From: JBAWXE01 sp037144255
GTDB lineage: Bacteria; Bacteroidota; Bacteroidia; Chitinophagales; Chitinophagaceae
DNA length: 13,749 nt
NCBI GenBank assembly: GCA_037144255.1
Contig: JBAWXE010000073.1
Coordinates: 1-13,749, forward strand
Reading direction: 5' to 3'
Part shown: positions 1 through 5,995 of the stretch, piece by piece
Layout: every line of letters starts with the position of its first letter
How positions within the stretch are numbered: the first letter of the stretch is position 1
The notes under the pieces: model-generated
Databases searched by the model: none
The model's input: the letters and a program-made list of their open reading frames with translations, nothing else
What the model was told of the DNA's origin: nothing
Translations under genes and position numbers: made by a program

Positions 1-2
1 TG

Positions 3-188
3 GAATATTATGGAGCTGTAGCTAATATGCCATTCAATCCTTGGAAATATGATCAGAACCTACTTTTCATTTCTTTGGATACTGATATTTCTCCCGATTG
101 GGAATTCAATTGTGGATTTGGCTGGAGCTTGAACTCAGATGTACATAATACAATGATCAAAGTAATATTAGGAAGAAGAATCCACTAA
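3..188 (+). CDS. C-terminal end of an outer-membrane beta-barrel-like protein (partial)
   Basis: The frame is open from the left edge of the window and ends at a TAA at 186-188, leaving 61 residues of the C-terminus. The visible part has alternating polar and hydrophobic or aromatic residues in short stretches (around DWEFNCGFGWSL and then NTMIKVILGRRI), separated by an Asn/Asp turn, which resembles the last strands of a Bacteroidota outer-membrane barrel or transporter-like protein. It does not end in the classical terminal Phe. There is no signal peptide or N-terminus to inspect, so the family cannot be named. It converges on the DUF2147 gene and their stop codons share the tetranucleotide CTAA. 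The reading frame is well supported by the absence of stops and by composition; the barrel assignment is inference. Confidence 0.55.
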   Translation, partial: EYYGAVANMPFNPWKYDQNLLFISLDTDISPDWEFNCGFGWSLNSDVHNTMIKVILGRRIH

Positions 189-640
189 TCCGGGTCTTCC
201 GTCTTGGTCCATACAGTTGTTTTTCCAAACATAGGAATACCAATAAAACCACGAATGTCTAATTCATTTCCATTGTAGGTCATCTTACTGGAATAGGTCT
301 TGCCATCTCTAGGATTATACACAGAGCCATCTACATACAAATCACTCTTTTCCTTTTTGAAATTCTTAAGGATAAATAAACCCATGGTAGGTTGTGTACG
401 TTTTGCCGGATCAGGATTCTTGTCATCCATCTTCGGTTTACCATTTCTCAATGGTTCTTTTAGCCATACTATCTTACCATAGAAAGTGCCATCGTTAGCT
501 TTGTATACGAGGATCTTAGCAGTTTTATCATCATTGTACCATAACCTCTCTATTGGTTCTTTTTGCGCCAGCACCAATGACTTGATACCCAAAGTAAAAA
601 ATACTAATAAAAAGCTACGAAGTGATAAATACCTTAGCAT
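185..640 (-). CDS. DUF2147 family secreted protein
   Basis: A 151-residue protein with a signal peptide (residues about 1-25, hydrophobic core SFLLVFFTLG, cleavage after LVLA). The mature part matches the DUF2147 pattern: an N-terminal 'W..DD..AKI.VY...DG.FYGKIVWLKEP' strand region (residues 33-63), a 'D.NPDP.KR' segment (73-81), then 'G..Y.P.DGKTYSSKMT' (105-121) and the closing 'L.IRGFIGIPMFGKTTVWTK' stretch (127-146). The family is periplasmic or exported, adopts a small beta-rich fold and has no established biochemical role. The length is normal for the family. It is transcribed leftwards, with 73 bp between its start and the end of the GIN-domain gene, so it may be last in that unit or separate. 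The TAG stop overlaps the convergent gene on the left. Confidence 0.85.
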   Translation of the reverse strand: MLRYLSLRSFLLVFFTLGIKSLVLAQKEPIERLWYNDDKTAKILVYKANDGTFYGKIVWLKEPLRNGKPKMDDKNPDPAKRTQPTMGLFILKNFKKEKSDLYVDGSVYNPRDGKTYSSKMTYNGNELDIRGFIGIPMFGKTTVWTKTEDPD

Positions 641-713
641 GAATGCTTTATTTTCTACTGTAATAATAAATAAAAAAACGTAAAGAATAAAATGGCAAAA
701 AGGTATTATAAGA

Positions 714-1442
714 CTAATTAGAATTCACCAAAGCGCCGGCACCACTAGTCTCCGAGCTTACCTCGGGATGTCCCTTATAGTGTACATTACCGGCACCACT
801 GATCTCTACTTTTAGCTTCTGGGATGCGGTCAGTTCTATATCTCCTACACCCGAAACCTCTACAATAGCCTCTGAGCTCTGTAATGGATATGCTTTGATA
901 CTACCGGCACCTGATACTGAAAAGGTAGCTTTCTGGGCTGTACCTCCGTTAATGATCACCTTTCCGGTACCTGATATACCAGCTGATAGATTGGAGGTAA
1001 CAATGTTATGGAGCTTTGCATCGCAAGCACCTGAAATATCCAGATCGAAATCATTGGCCCTTAAATTACCTTGTATATCTGCATCTACTGAGCCTGACAA
1101 ACTCAGCGCAGAAATAGTAGACACTGTTATCAGCACAGTCAGATCCTGATCGGAATTAGTATTAATATCATCCGGCATATATATCTTGAGAGTATTGTCT
1201 TTTACTTCTGTTTTAAGAAGTTTTACCAAATTTTCGTAGCCGGCAACTTTAATACTAGGCGAGGCACTACTATCTATGATGATAGTAGCATTTACCATAG
1301 AAGATATATCAATAGCAGTGAACTTTTGTACCTGACGATTTTCTGATATGGATGGTCCGGAACCAGTCACTGTTTTTTCTCTACAAGAGGTACCACATAA
1401 GCATACACACAAAAGCAATGGAAGTAAGAAAATCTTATTCAT
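714..1442 (-). CDS. GIN-domain (DUF2807) lipoprotein with SGxG repeats
   Basis: A putative cell-envelope protein of the DUF2807 / 'auto-transporter adhesin head GIN domain' family. I place the start at the ATG whose product begins MNKIFLLPLL (1442), because a signal peptide follows at once; an upstream in-frame ATG at 1466 would add eight polar residues. The hydrophobic core ends at a cysteine in a Gly-Thr-Ser-Cys context, so it is probably a lipoprotein. After an N-terminal strand region ('V..F.AIDISS.VNATI'), seven copies of a Ser-Gly-x-Gly/Asp motif follow, about 18-21 residues apart, as expected for a right-handed beta-helix of stacked turns. It lies 22 bp (or 46 bp from the chosen start) downstream of the small CxxC protein gene and on the same strand, so it may be cotranscribed with the oxidase genes, but a functional link is not implied. 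No ligand or partner is known. Confidence 0.85.
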   Translation of the reverse strand: MNKIFLLPLLLCVCLCGTSCREKTVTGSGPSISENRQVQKFTAIDISSMVNATIIIDSSASPSIKVAGYENLVKLLKTEVKDNTLKIYMPDDINTNSDQDLTVLITVSTISALSLSGSVDADIQGNLRANDFDLDISGACDAKLHNIVTSNLSAGISGTGKVIINGGTAQKATFSVSGAGSIKAYPLQSSEAIVEVSGVGDIELTASQKLKVEISGAGNVHYKGHPEVSSETSGAGALVNSN

Positions 1443-1472
1443 TTTATGGTGTTTTTGATGTGACATGTTACA

Positions 1473-1484
1473 AGGCTATAGCCT
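1473..1484. repeat. 12-bp perfect palindrome between two genes
   Basis: AGGCTATAGCCT is a perfect self-complementary 12-mer in the short gap between the stop of the CxxC protein gene and the GIN-domain gene. It lies 5 bp past the stop on the transcribed minus strand and is not followed by a T-run, so it is at best a weak terminator, an RNA-processing hairpin or an operator. It could be chance. Confidence 0.4.
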
Positions 1485-1488
1485 CTGA

Positions 1489-1701
1489 TTATTCACTTGT
1501 CCTATTACTCTTCCACCAAATAAACCCTACGGTACCAATAATACCCAGTGGAATAAATGCCAAATATATTACACCCCCATTCAATCCTTTTGCACTTTTC
1601 TTATCCAGTTGTGCTGCTGTCTTTGTACATACCGAACATTGCGACCATGCAACCGGAGATAGTGCCAACAGCATGGATGTGATCAACAACCACTTTCTCA
1701 T
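1489..1701 (-). CDS. Small exported CxxC membrane protein near the oxidase assembly genes
   Basis: A 70-residue protein of unknown function. It opens with a signal peptide (residues 1-20, ending PVAWS), immediately followed by Gln-Cys-Ser-Val-Cys, which would place a CxxC pair (C22, C25) at or near the new N-terminus outside the cytoplasmic membrane. A Lys-rich stretch (34-38) leads to one membrane segment (about 43-63) and a short polar tail containing WWKSNR. The layout is therefore a periplasmic thiol or metal site tethered by one helix. It lies 33 bp downstream of the DUF420 gene and follows the SCO gene in the same direction, so a role in oxidase metallation or heme/thiol handling is a fair inference from context, but no named family is recognised. 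Coding status is supported by the signal peptide, the helix and tight packing between genes. Confidence 0.75.
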   Translation of the reverse strand: MRKWLLITSMLLALSPVAWSQCSVCTKTAAQLDKKSAKGLNGGVIYLAFIPLGIIGTVGFIWWKSNRTSE

Positions 1702-1734
1702 ACTTAAAATTACAATATTAAAATCAAAAAATGC

Positions 1735-2319
1735 TTAGTTGTAATATGGAGAGATCATCAGAAATACTAATACACCTGAAATACTTACATATAACCATAA
1801 AGGCCATGTATATCGAGCTATTTTTTTATGATCCTTGTATTCTCCTGTAAGAGCACGATAAGCTGTGAACAATATAAAAGGCAAAATAATAGCTGCCAAA
1901 AATATGTGTGTAGATAAAAGAACAAAATAGAATGTACGCAAACTACCTACTGCCTCAAGCTCCTGAGAAGATAAAATACCATTATGATCAGCATCACCAA
2001 AACGAGTATCACCGGCCAATAAATGATGTGCTATATAAGAAACCAAAAACAATATAGACAATATGATAGCTACCATCATGATCTTTTTATGTAATTCGAA
2101 ATTCTTATTCTTAACTGCCACTAAAGCTGCCACCAATAATACTGATACCATAGAATTGATAACTGCATTGACTGATGCAAATAAATGCACATTGAAACCT
2201 AAATCTAATTTCAATTGGATTTTAGAAAGAATAGCAACGGCTGCAAACACTACAAAAGAAACAGTGTATATAAGTAAACGTGCTTGCTTATCATTCTTCT
2301 TTAAAATGGGAACTAACAT
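1735..2319 (-). CDS. DUF420 (YozB/CtaM-like) membrane protein, putative oxidase assembly factor
   Basis: A 194-residue integral membrane protein with about five hydrophobic segments (roughly residues 16-32, 44-69, 79-97, 129-152 and 172-190). It has the conserved histidines of the DUF420 family: H45 at the start of helix 2, H77 in the ELHKK loop, H98-H99 at the end of helix 3 and H138 in STHI of helix 4. DUF420 proteins (YozB, called CtaM in staphylococci, from memory) are linked to maturation of aa3-type heme-copper oxidases, and the position between SCO and the CxxC protein agrees. The loop after helix 3 carries a twelve-residue stretch (109-120) that matches an EF-hand calcium loop: Asp, Asp, Asn, Gly and a terminal Glu at positions 1, 3, 5, 6 and 12. 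The gap to the SCO gene is 24 bp. Metal binding by this loop is inference. Confidence 0.88.
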   Translation of the reverse strand: MLVPILKKNDKQARLLIYTVSFVVFAAVAILSKIQLKLDLGFNVHLFASVNAVINSMVSVLLVAALVAVKNKNFELHKKIMMVAIILSILFLVSYIAHHLLAGDTRFGDADHNGILSSQELEAVGSLRTFYFVLLSTHIFLAAIILPFILFTAYRALTGEYKDHKKIARYTWPLWLYVSISGVLVFLMISPYYN

Positions 2320-2343
2320 GGAATATTTATTTATAGTTTTATA

Positions 2344-3081
2344 TTATTTACTATTATTTTTTTTGTGTTTATTTTCTACAGTCAGTAGGATGATATCATC
2401 TGCGCAACGTTTCATATCTGCACTATCCAGTCCATTATAATACCCGCGTATAAATCTGTCCTTATCTAGCAATACAACCTTCTCTGTATGAATAAAGTCA
2501 TCGTCTCCACCATCACCGGGCTCTACGGTCACATGCAGTTCATGCCGTGCATAATTGTAGATAAGCGGCTTAGGCCCTGTTAGAAACCACCAACGATCGT
2601 GATTAGCACCATACCTGTCTGCATAAGCACGCAGTGCAGGGAAACTATCTCGAGTCGGGTTTACTGTCATTGATATCAGTTGTAGTAAGGTATCACTCTG
2701 GCGCGATTCTGTACGTCGAAAAGCTCTTTGCATCAGTGCCATACCACGGGTAAGTCGAGGACATATTGTAGTACAATTAGCAAAAAAGAAATCCACTAAT
2801 ATTACTTTGCCTTTCAGATCATTATTGATAGAAACTAATTGACCCAGCAGATTAGTGAGTTGCACATCTGCTGCCTGGTGATAAACGGTATCATATTGCG
2901 GCTTACCATTCACTACTGTTGTGTCTACCTTATCAGTAATATAGTAATACGGCAAGTGTATCTTTTTGCTAGAGACTGCATCTCTAACTATATATACCCC
3001 ATACCAATAAAAAGAAAGCGGCAGCAACAATGCCACCGCTAATCCCATAATAAACTTTTTGTTAGAACGTTTTTTACTCAT
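2344..3081 (-). CDS. SCO1/SenC family copper chaperone for cytochrome oxidase
   Basis: A membrane-anchored thioredoxin-fold protein that delivers copper to, or reduces, the CuA site of oxidase subunit II. Numbering from the upstream ATG at 3096, an N-terminal helix (about 15-36) is followed by a periplasmic domain holding the signature CTTIC (C108, C112) in 'VDFFFANCTTICPRL' and the copper-binding His in 'DDFIHTEKVVLLD' (H203). Between them, 'SMTVNPTRD' corresponds to the usual 'S..VDP.RD', so the conserved Asp is Asn146 here. I favour the start at 3081 (MSKKRSNKKF), which puts a basic segment just before the helix; 3096 adds five residues. About 240-250 residues is usual. Upstream is the oxidase subunit IV gene and downstream the DUF420 gene, all on the minus strand and closely spaced. 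Confidence 0.92.
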   Translation of the reverse strand: MSKKRSNKKFIMGLAVALLLPLSFYWYGVYIVRDAVSSKKIHLPYYYITDKVDTTVVNGKPQYDTVYHQAADVQLTNLLGQLVSINNDLKGKVILVDFFFANCTTICPRLTRGMALMQRAFRRTESRQSDTLLQLISMTVNPTRDSFPALRAYADRYGANHDRWWFLTGPKPLIYNYARHELHVTVEPGDGGDDDFIHTEKVVLLDKDRFIRGYYNGLDSADMKRCADDIILLTVENKHKKNNSK

Positions 3082-3114
3082 TGTAGTTGGTAACACACAA
3101 CACGTGTGAATTGT

Positions 3115-3537
3115 TTATCTCGTAGGTACAGACAAATTCATGTGCAGCCAGAAAGAACCATCTGCCAGAAAAGCAATAATGAACCAAACGAACAATAATA
3201 AAGGTATGAGTACCGCCATGATGAAATTTCGGATCTCATCGCCTAAGTGCATAAATACTGATACGATCAAATAAGCTTTCAAAATAGTTAGTACCAGAAA
3301 GAATGCAGCGATAACACCATTAGGTATACCGGTGCTATGACCATAAAGACCTACAAAAACCTCTGCTATAGTAATGATAGACAAGTACAAAGTGATCTTC
3401 CAGATCAGTTTCACTTGTTTCTTGCTTTCAGGTGATTTCACATCAGAATAATGATGACCTAATACACCGGAATATAATTTCGACTGGTCGCCTTCGTATA
3501 AATGTTGAATACTATCGGTATGATGTTGTGCTGACAT
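3115..3537 (-). CDS. Cytochrome c oxidase subunit IV (prokaryotic COX4 family)
   Basis: A 140-residue protein with three predicted membrane helices (about 45-65, 74-96 and 103-124). Helix 2 ends in 'LKAYLIVSVFMHL' (residues 86-98), the hallmark 'K..L....FMHL' of prokaryotic subunit IV (CtaF/CyoD-like). The N-terminal 40 residues are hydrophilic and His-rich, and the C-terminus is short and polar. Subunit IV is a small accessory chain that stabilises the catalytic core of caa3/aa3 oxidases. The gene starts 38 bp downstream of the larger subunit III gene and ends 33 bp before the chosen SCO start. The MSAQHH start is the only reasonable one. The product is slightly longer than the usual 100-120 residues because of the N-terminal extension. 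Confidence 0.87.
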   Translation of the reverse strand: MSAQHHTDSIQHLYEGDQSKLYSGVLGHHYSDVKSPESKKQVKLIWKITLYLSIITIAEVFVGLYGHSTGIPNGVIAAFFLVLTILKAYLIVSVFMHLGDEIRNFIMAVLIPLLLFVWFIIAFLADGSFWLHMNLSVPTR

Positions 3538-3575
3538 TATGTTATGATATTATAGTAGTGAATACAAATGGTTGA

Positions 3576-4325
3576 TTATAACAAATAGAAACAAGTGAAT
3601 ACGAATACCCATACCAGATCTACAAAGTGCCAGTACAGACCGATCTTTTCCACCATTTCGTAGTGTCCGCGACGCTCGTAAGTACCATTAACAGTATTGA
3701 TCAGCATCAGGATATTGAATATAACACCACTGGCAACGTGACAACCATGGAAACCGGTGATAGTAAAGAAATAATTGAAAAAGTCGTGAGTAGCTTGCAT
3801 ACCATATGCAGGCAATGCAGCTTGTACAGCCTCTTTATGAGGATTGAAGAAATGATGGAAAGCACTAACAGGGTTAGTAGCAGGATCTGTAAAAGCACCC
3901 CACCATCCATGCTCTGCATGTAAGTGTGTCCACTCCCAAGCCTGACAGCCTAAGAATGCGATACCACCTATAATAGTCAATAACAACCATTTGATAACCC
4001 CTTGCTTATCGTTGCAATGGCCTGCATGTACTGCCAAAACCATTGTTACAGAACTCATGATGAGTATGAAAGTCATTAAACTCACAAACAACAAAGGAAG
4101 ATTTGCTTCGCCCATAAAGGGGAAAGAGCGGAAAACCTGATTAGGATCAGGCCATACATGGCTAAAGAATCTGGTGGTACCATATGATATCAATAAAGCG
4201 CCGAATGTAAGCGCATCTGATAACAGGAAGAACCACATCATCATTTTACCATAACTAACTTTAAAAGGAGAATGACCCCCGGCCCATAATTTTTCCGGTG
4301 CTGCTGTAGCTGAAGTTTGTGACAT
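3576..4325 (-). CDS. Cytochrome c oxidase subunit III (larger paralog)
   Basis: A 249-residue heme-copper oxidase subunit III. Helices are visible at about 27-47, 76-99, 111-128, 183-209 and 230-248. Family landmarks are 'MWFFLLSDALTFG' (30-42, with D37 where classical subunit III carries the DCCD-reactive Glu), 'CQAWEWTHL' (127-135, with the conserved acidic E131), 'TGFHGCHV' (190-197) and the terminal signature 'GLYWHFVDLVWVFVF' (229-243). A loop of some 40 residues (138-180), rich in His, Pro and Asn, sits between the third and fourth of these helices. Subunit III does no redox chemistry; it stabilises subunit I and the entry of the D proton channel. The gene is 56 bp downstream of a shorter second subunit III gene, and the two are clearly paralogs. 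Subunits I and II are outside this window. Confidence 0.93.
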   Translation of the reverse strand: MSQTSATAAPEKLWAGGHSPFKVSYGKMMMWFFLLSDALTFGALLISYGTTRFFSHVWPDPNQVFRSFPFMGEANLPLLFVSLMTFILIMSSVTMVLAVHAGHCNDKQGVIKWLLLTIIGGIAFLGCQAWEWTHLHAEHGWWGAFTDPATNPVSAFHHFFNPHKEAVQAALPAYGMQATHDFFNYFFTITGFHGCHVASGVIFNILMLINTVNGTYERRGHYEMVEKIGLYWHFVDLVWVFVFTCFYLL

Positions 4326-4381
4326 ACGTAGTTGTTAGATGCAATAATAAGTTGTGAATGCGTGCAAATTTCTAAACAATT

Positions 4382-4963
4382 TTATTGATTTACTATAAAG
4401 AATACAAATAAATATAACCACAATACATCTACGAAGTGCCAATAACTAGCAAGAACTTCAATACCTGTGGGATTATGTACTCTTACTTTTTTTATAAATG
4501 TTTTTAAATAAGCTACCAATAATGCTATGACACCACCTAATATATGTGCCAAATGCACCCCTGTGATGATGAACAGAAAAGATTCGCTTGGATTACCATC
4601 CAAACGAATATTCTTACCATATAATTGTTTAAACCCAATATATTGCATCACCCCAAACAATACACCAAGAAATAAAGTAATGGCTATCAAATTACGATAT
4701 TTGGCCATTTCTTCTTTTTTATAGGCTTTGACACCCATAGCCATCGTAACACTACTGAGTATGATAACACCAGTAGAAATCCAGAATATTACAGGCAATG
4801 TATAACGCACCCAGTTGCCCTGAGCCTCACGTACAATATATGCACTGGTAAAACCAGCAAACATCATGGTAATACTACCCATAGCCACCCATAAAGCAAA
4901 CTTATGCGGATGTATCTTTTTACGTTCTGTTGGTTGTTTTTGTATAGTTCCTTCCATGTTCAT
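4382..4963 (-). CDS. Cytochrome c oxidase subunit III (shorter, divergent paralog)
   Basis: A 193-residue subunit III family protein with five helices (about 22-44, 56-77, 91-110, 128-153 and 173-191). It keeps 'TGVHLAHILGG' (134-144) and the C-terminal 'SYWHFVDVLWLYLFVFF' (173-189), which identify the family. It lacks two acidic residues typical of subunit III: the first-helix position is Ile31 in 'SITMMFAGF', and the 'QA.E' position is replaced in 'MQYIGFKQL' (106-114). It also lacks the long periplasmic loop of its neighbour. Pairs of unequal subunit III genes are common in Bacteroidota oxidase clusters; the short one probably fills a structural role in the same complex. It starts 5 bp after the ctaB stop, implying translational linkage. 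A second ATG two codons in (4957) is possible. Confidence 0.9.
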   Translation of the reverse strand: MNMEGTIQKQPTERKKIHPHKFALWVAMGSITMMFAGFTSAYIVREAQGNWVRYTLPVIFWISTGVIILSSVTMAMGVKAYKKEEMAKYRNLIAITLFLGVLFGVMQYIGFKQLYGKNIRLDGNPSESFLFIITGVHLAHILGGVIALLVAYLKTFIKKVRVHNPTGIEVLASYWHFVDVLWLYLFVFFIVNQ

Positions 4964-4968
4964 ATTTT

Positions 4969-5886
4969 TTACATCTTATCAAACAACAATGCCAGCAATA
5001 CTGTTGGCAAATAAATAAAAGAAGAGAACATTAAACGGCGTGCTGACTTATGATCGTTATTGGTATAAAAGAAGAAAGATGCAATAAAATAAAATGCACC
5101 TAATGCCATACATACCCACATACCAATATTGCCTGTAAGGCCTACCAGACGTGGCATTACGGCCAGCGGTATCAACACTACACTATAGAACATGCATTGC
5201 AGACCTGTGAATCTGGTCTTACCCATTTTAGAAGGCAACATGCGAATCCCTGCTCTTTCATAATCATCAAACCCTACCCAGGCGATGGCCCAAAAATGGG
5301 GAAACTGCCAGAAGAACTGAATGAGAAATAATATCCAACCACCTAGGGCTAAAGGATTAGCAGGGTTCAAGGTATTGGTAGCTGCCACCCAACCTATCAA
5401 TGGAGGTAAAGCACCCGGTATAGCACCTATAAAAACAGCCACCGGATGTACTTTCTTCATAGGCGTATATGCAAATGCATAAAGAAGTAAAGAGATGAAA
5501 CTTAAGATACCTGCCAATGGAAAGAAAAAGTAACCTAACATCAAACTACCTGAGATACCTGTAAGTGCTGCAAAGACCCAGGCTTCTGACTGTCCCATAC
5601 GGCCATCCGGCAAGGGACGGTTCATAGTACGCTTCATCAGCTTATCACTGTATCTTTCTATGATCTGATTAATGGTATTGGCACCACCTGTAACAAGTAT
5701 ACCACCTACGAACAAGAGTATTACATTCTTCCAGTCGAATTGCATACCCGGTGCCATCAAATACCCGATAACACTGGAAAAAACAACCATGAAACTCAAA
5801 TTAGGTTTGAGTAGTTGGCTGTAATCTCTGACACGTGCCAGCAAAAACATAGGCAATTTAGCTTTGATAGACTGTTCTCGTAACAT
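4969..5886 (-). CDS. ctaB: Protoheme IX farnesyltransferase (heme O synthase)
   Basis: A 305-residue UbiA-superfamily polytopic membrane enzyme that transfers a farnesyl group from farnesyl diphosphate to heme B, giving heme O for the oxidase. The first prenyl-diphosphate site is 'NQIIERYSDKLMKRTMNRPLP' minus its ends (residues 73-93, key residues N73, E77, D81, R86, N89, R90). The second is 'DDYERAGIRMLP' (207-218). Also visible are 'YTPMKK' (140-145) and 'FPHFWAIA' (195-202). In the first motif, the common D-x-D-x-D pattern reads E-R-Y-S-D, so the middle acid is Tyr79. The length is normal. It is the first gene of the oxidase block, with a promoter-like TACATTTG 38 bp upstream on the minus strand, and nearly abuts the shorter subunit III gene. 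No heme A synthase (CtaA) is visible nearby. Confidence 0.93.
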   Translation of the reverse strand: MLREQSIKAKLPMFLLARVRDYSQLLKPNLSFMVVFSSVIGYLMAPGMQFDWKNVILLFVGGILVTGGANTINQIIERYSDKLMKRTMNRPLPDGRMGQSEAWVFAALTGISGSLMLGYFFFPLAGILSFISLLLYAFAYTPMKKVHPVAVFIGAIPGALPPLIGWVAATNTLNPANPLALGGWILFLIQFFWQFPHFWAIAWVGFDDYERAGIRMLPSKMGKTRFTGLQCMFYSVVLIPLAVMPRLVGLTGNIGMWVCMALGAFYFIASFFFYTNNDHKSARRLMFSSFIYLPTVLLALLFDKM

Positions 5887-5923
5887 TACTGAATGAGAAT
5901 ATACAATATGAATGAATATGGCG

Positions 5924-5931
5924 CAAATGTA
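5924..5931 (-). promoter_or_regulatory. Putative Bacteroidota promoter -7 element for ctaB
   Basis: On the minus strand this reads TACATTTG followed by C, matching TAnnTTTG(Y), the -7 element of Bacteroidota primary-sigma promoters. Transcription would start near 5917, giving a leader of about 30 nt before the ctaB ATG. I see no clear TTTG at the -33 position. The site suggests that the oxidase block is transcribed separately from the lemA-TPM genes upstream. Confidence 0.5.
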
Positions 5932-5995
5932 GTGAAAAAGGAGTCTTTTACACGCCGATCATTAAAATATAAAAATCCGTAAGATAATTGGGAAT

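Noticed and set aside
696..705. Possible promoter upstream of the DUF2147 gene (minus strand TACCTTTTTG)
   Set aside because: It deviates from the -7 consensus spacing and lies over 50 bp from the ATG, so support is too weak.
1352..1738. 128-residue open frame on the plus strand crossing two genes
   Set aside because: It covers the start of the GIN-domain gene and the whole CxxC gene in antisense, both of which have signal peptides and better coding features.
3627..3923. 98-residue open frame on the plus strand
   Set aside because: It is antisense to the larger subunit III gene, which has clear family motifs across the same bases.
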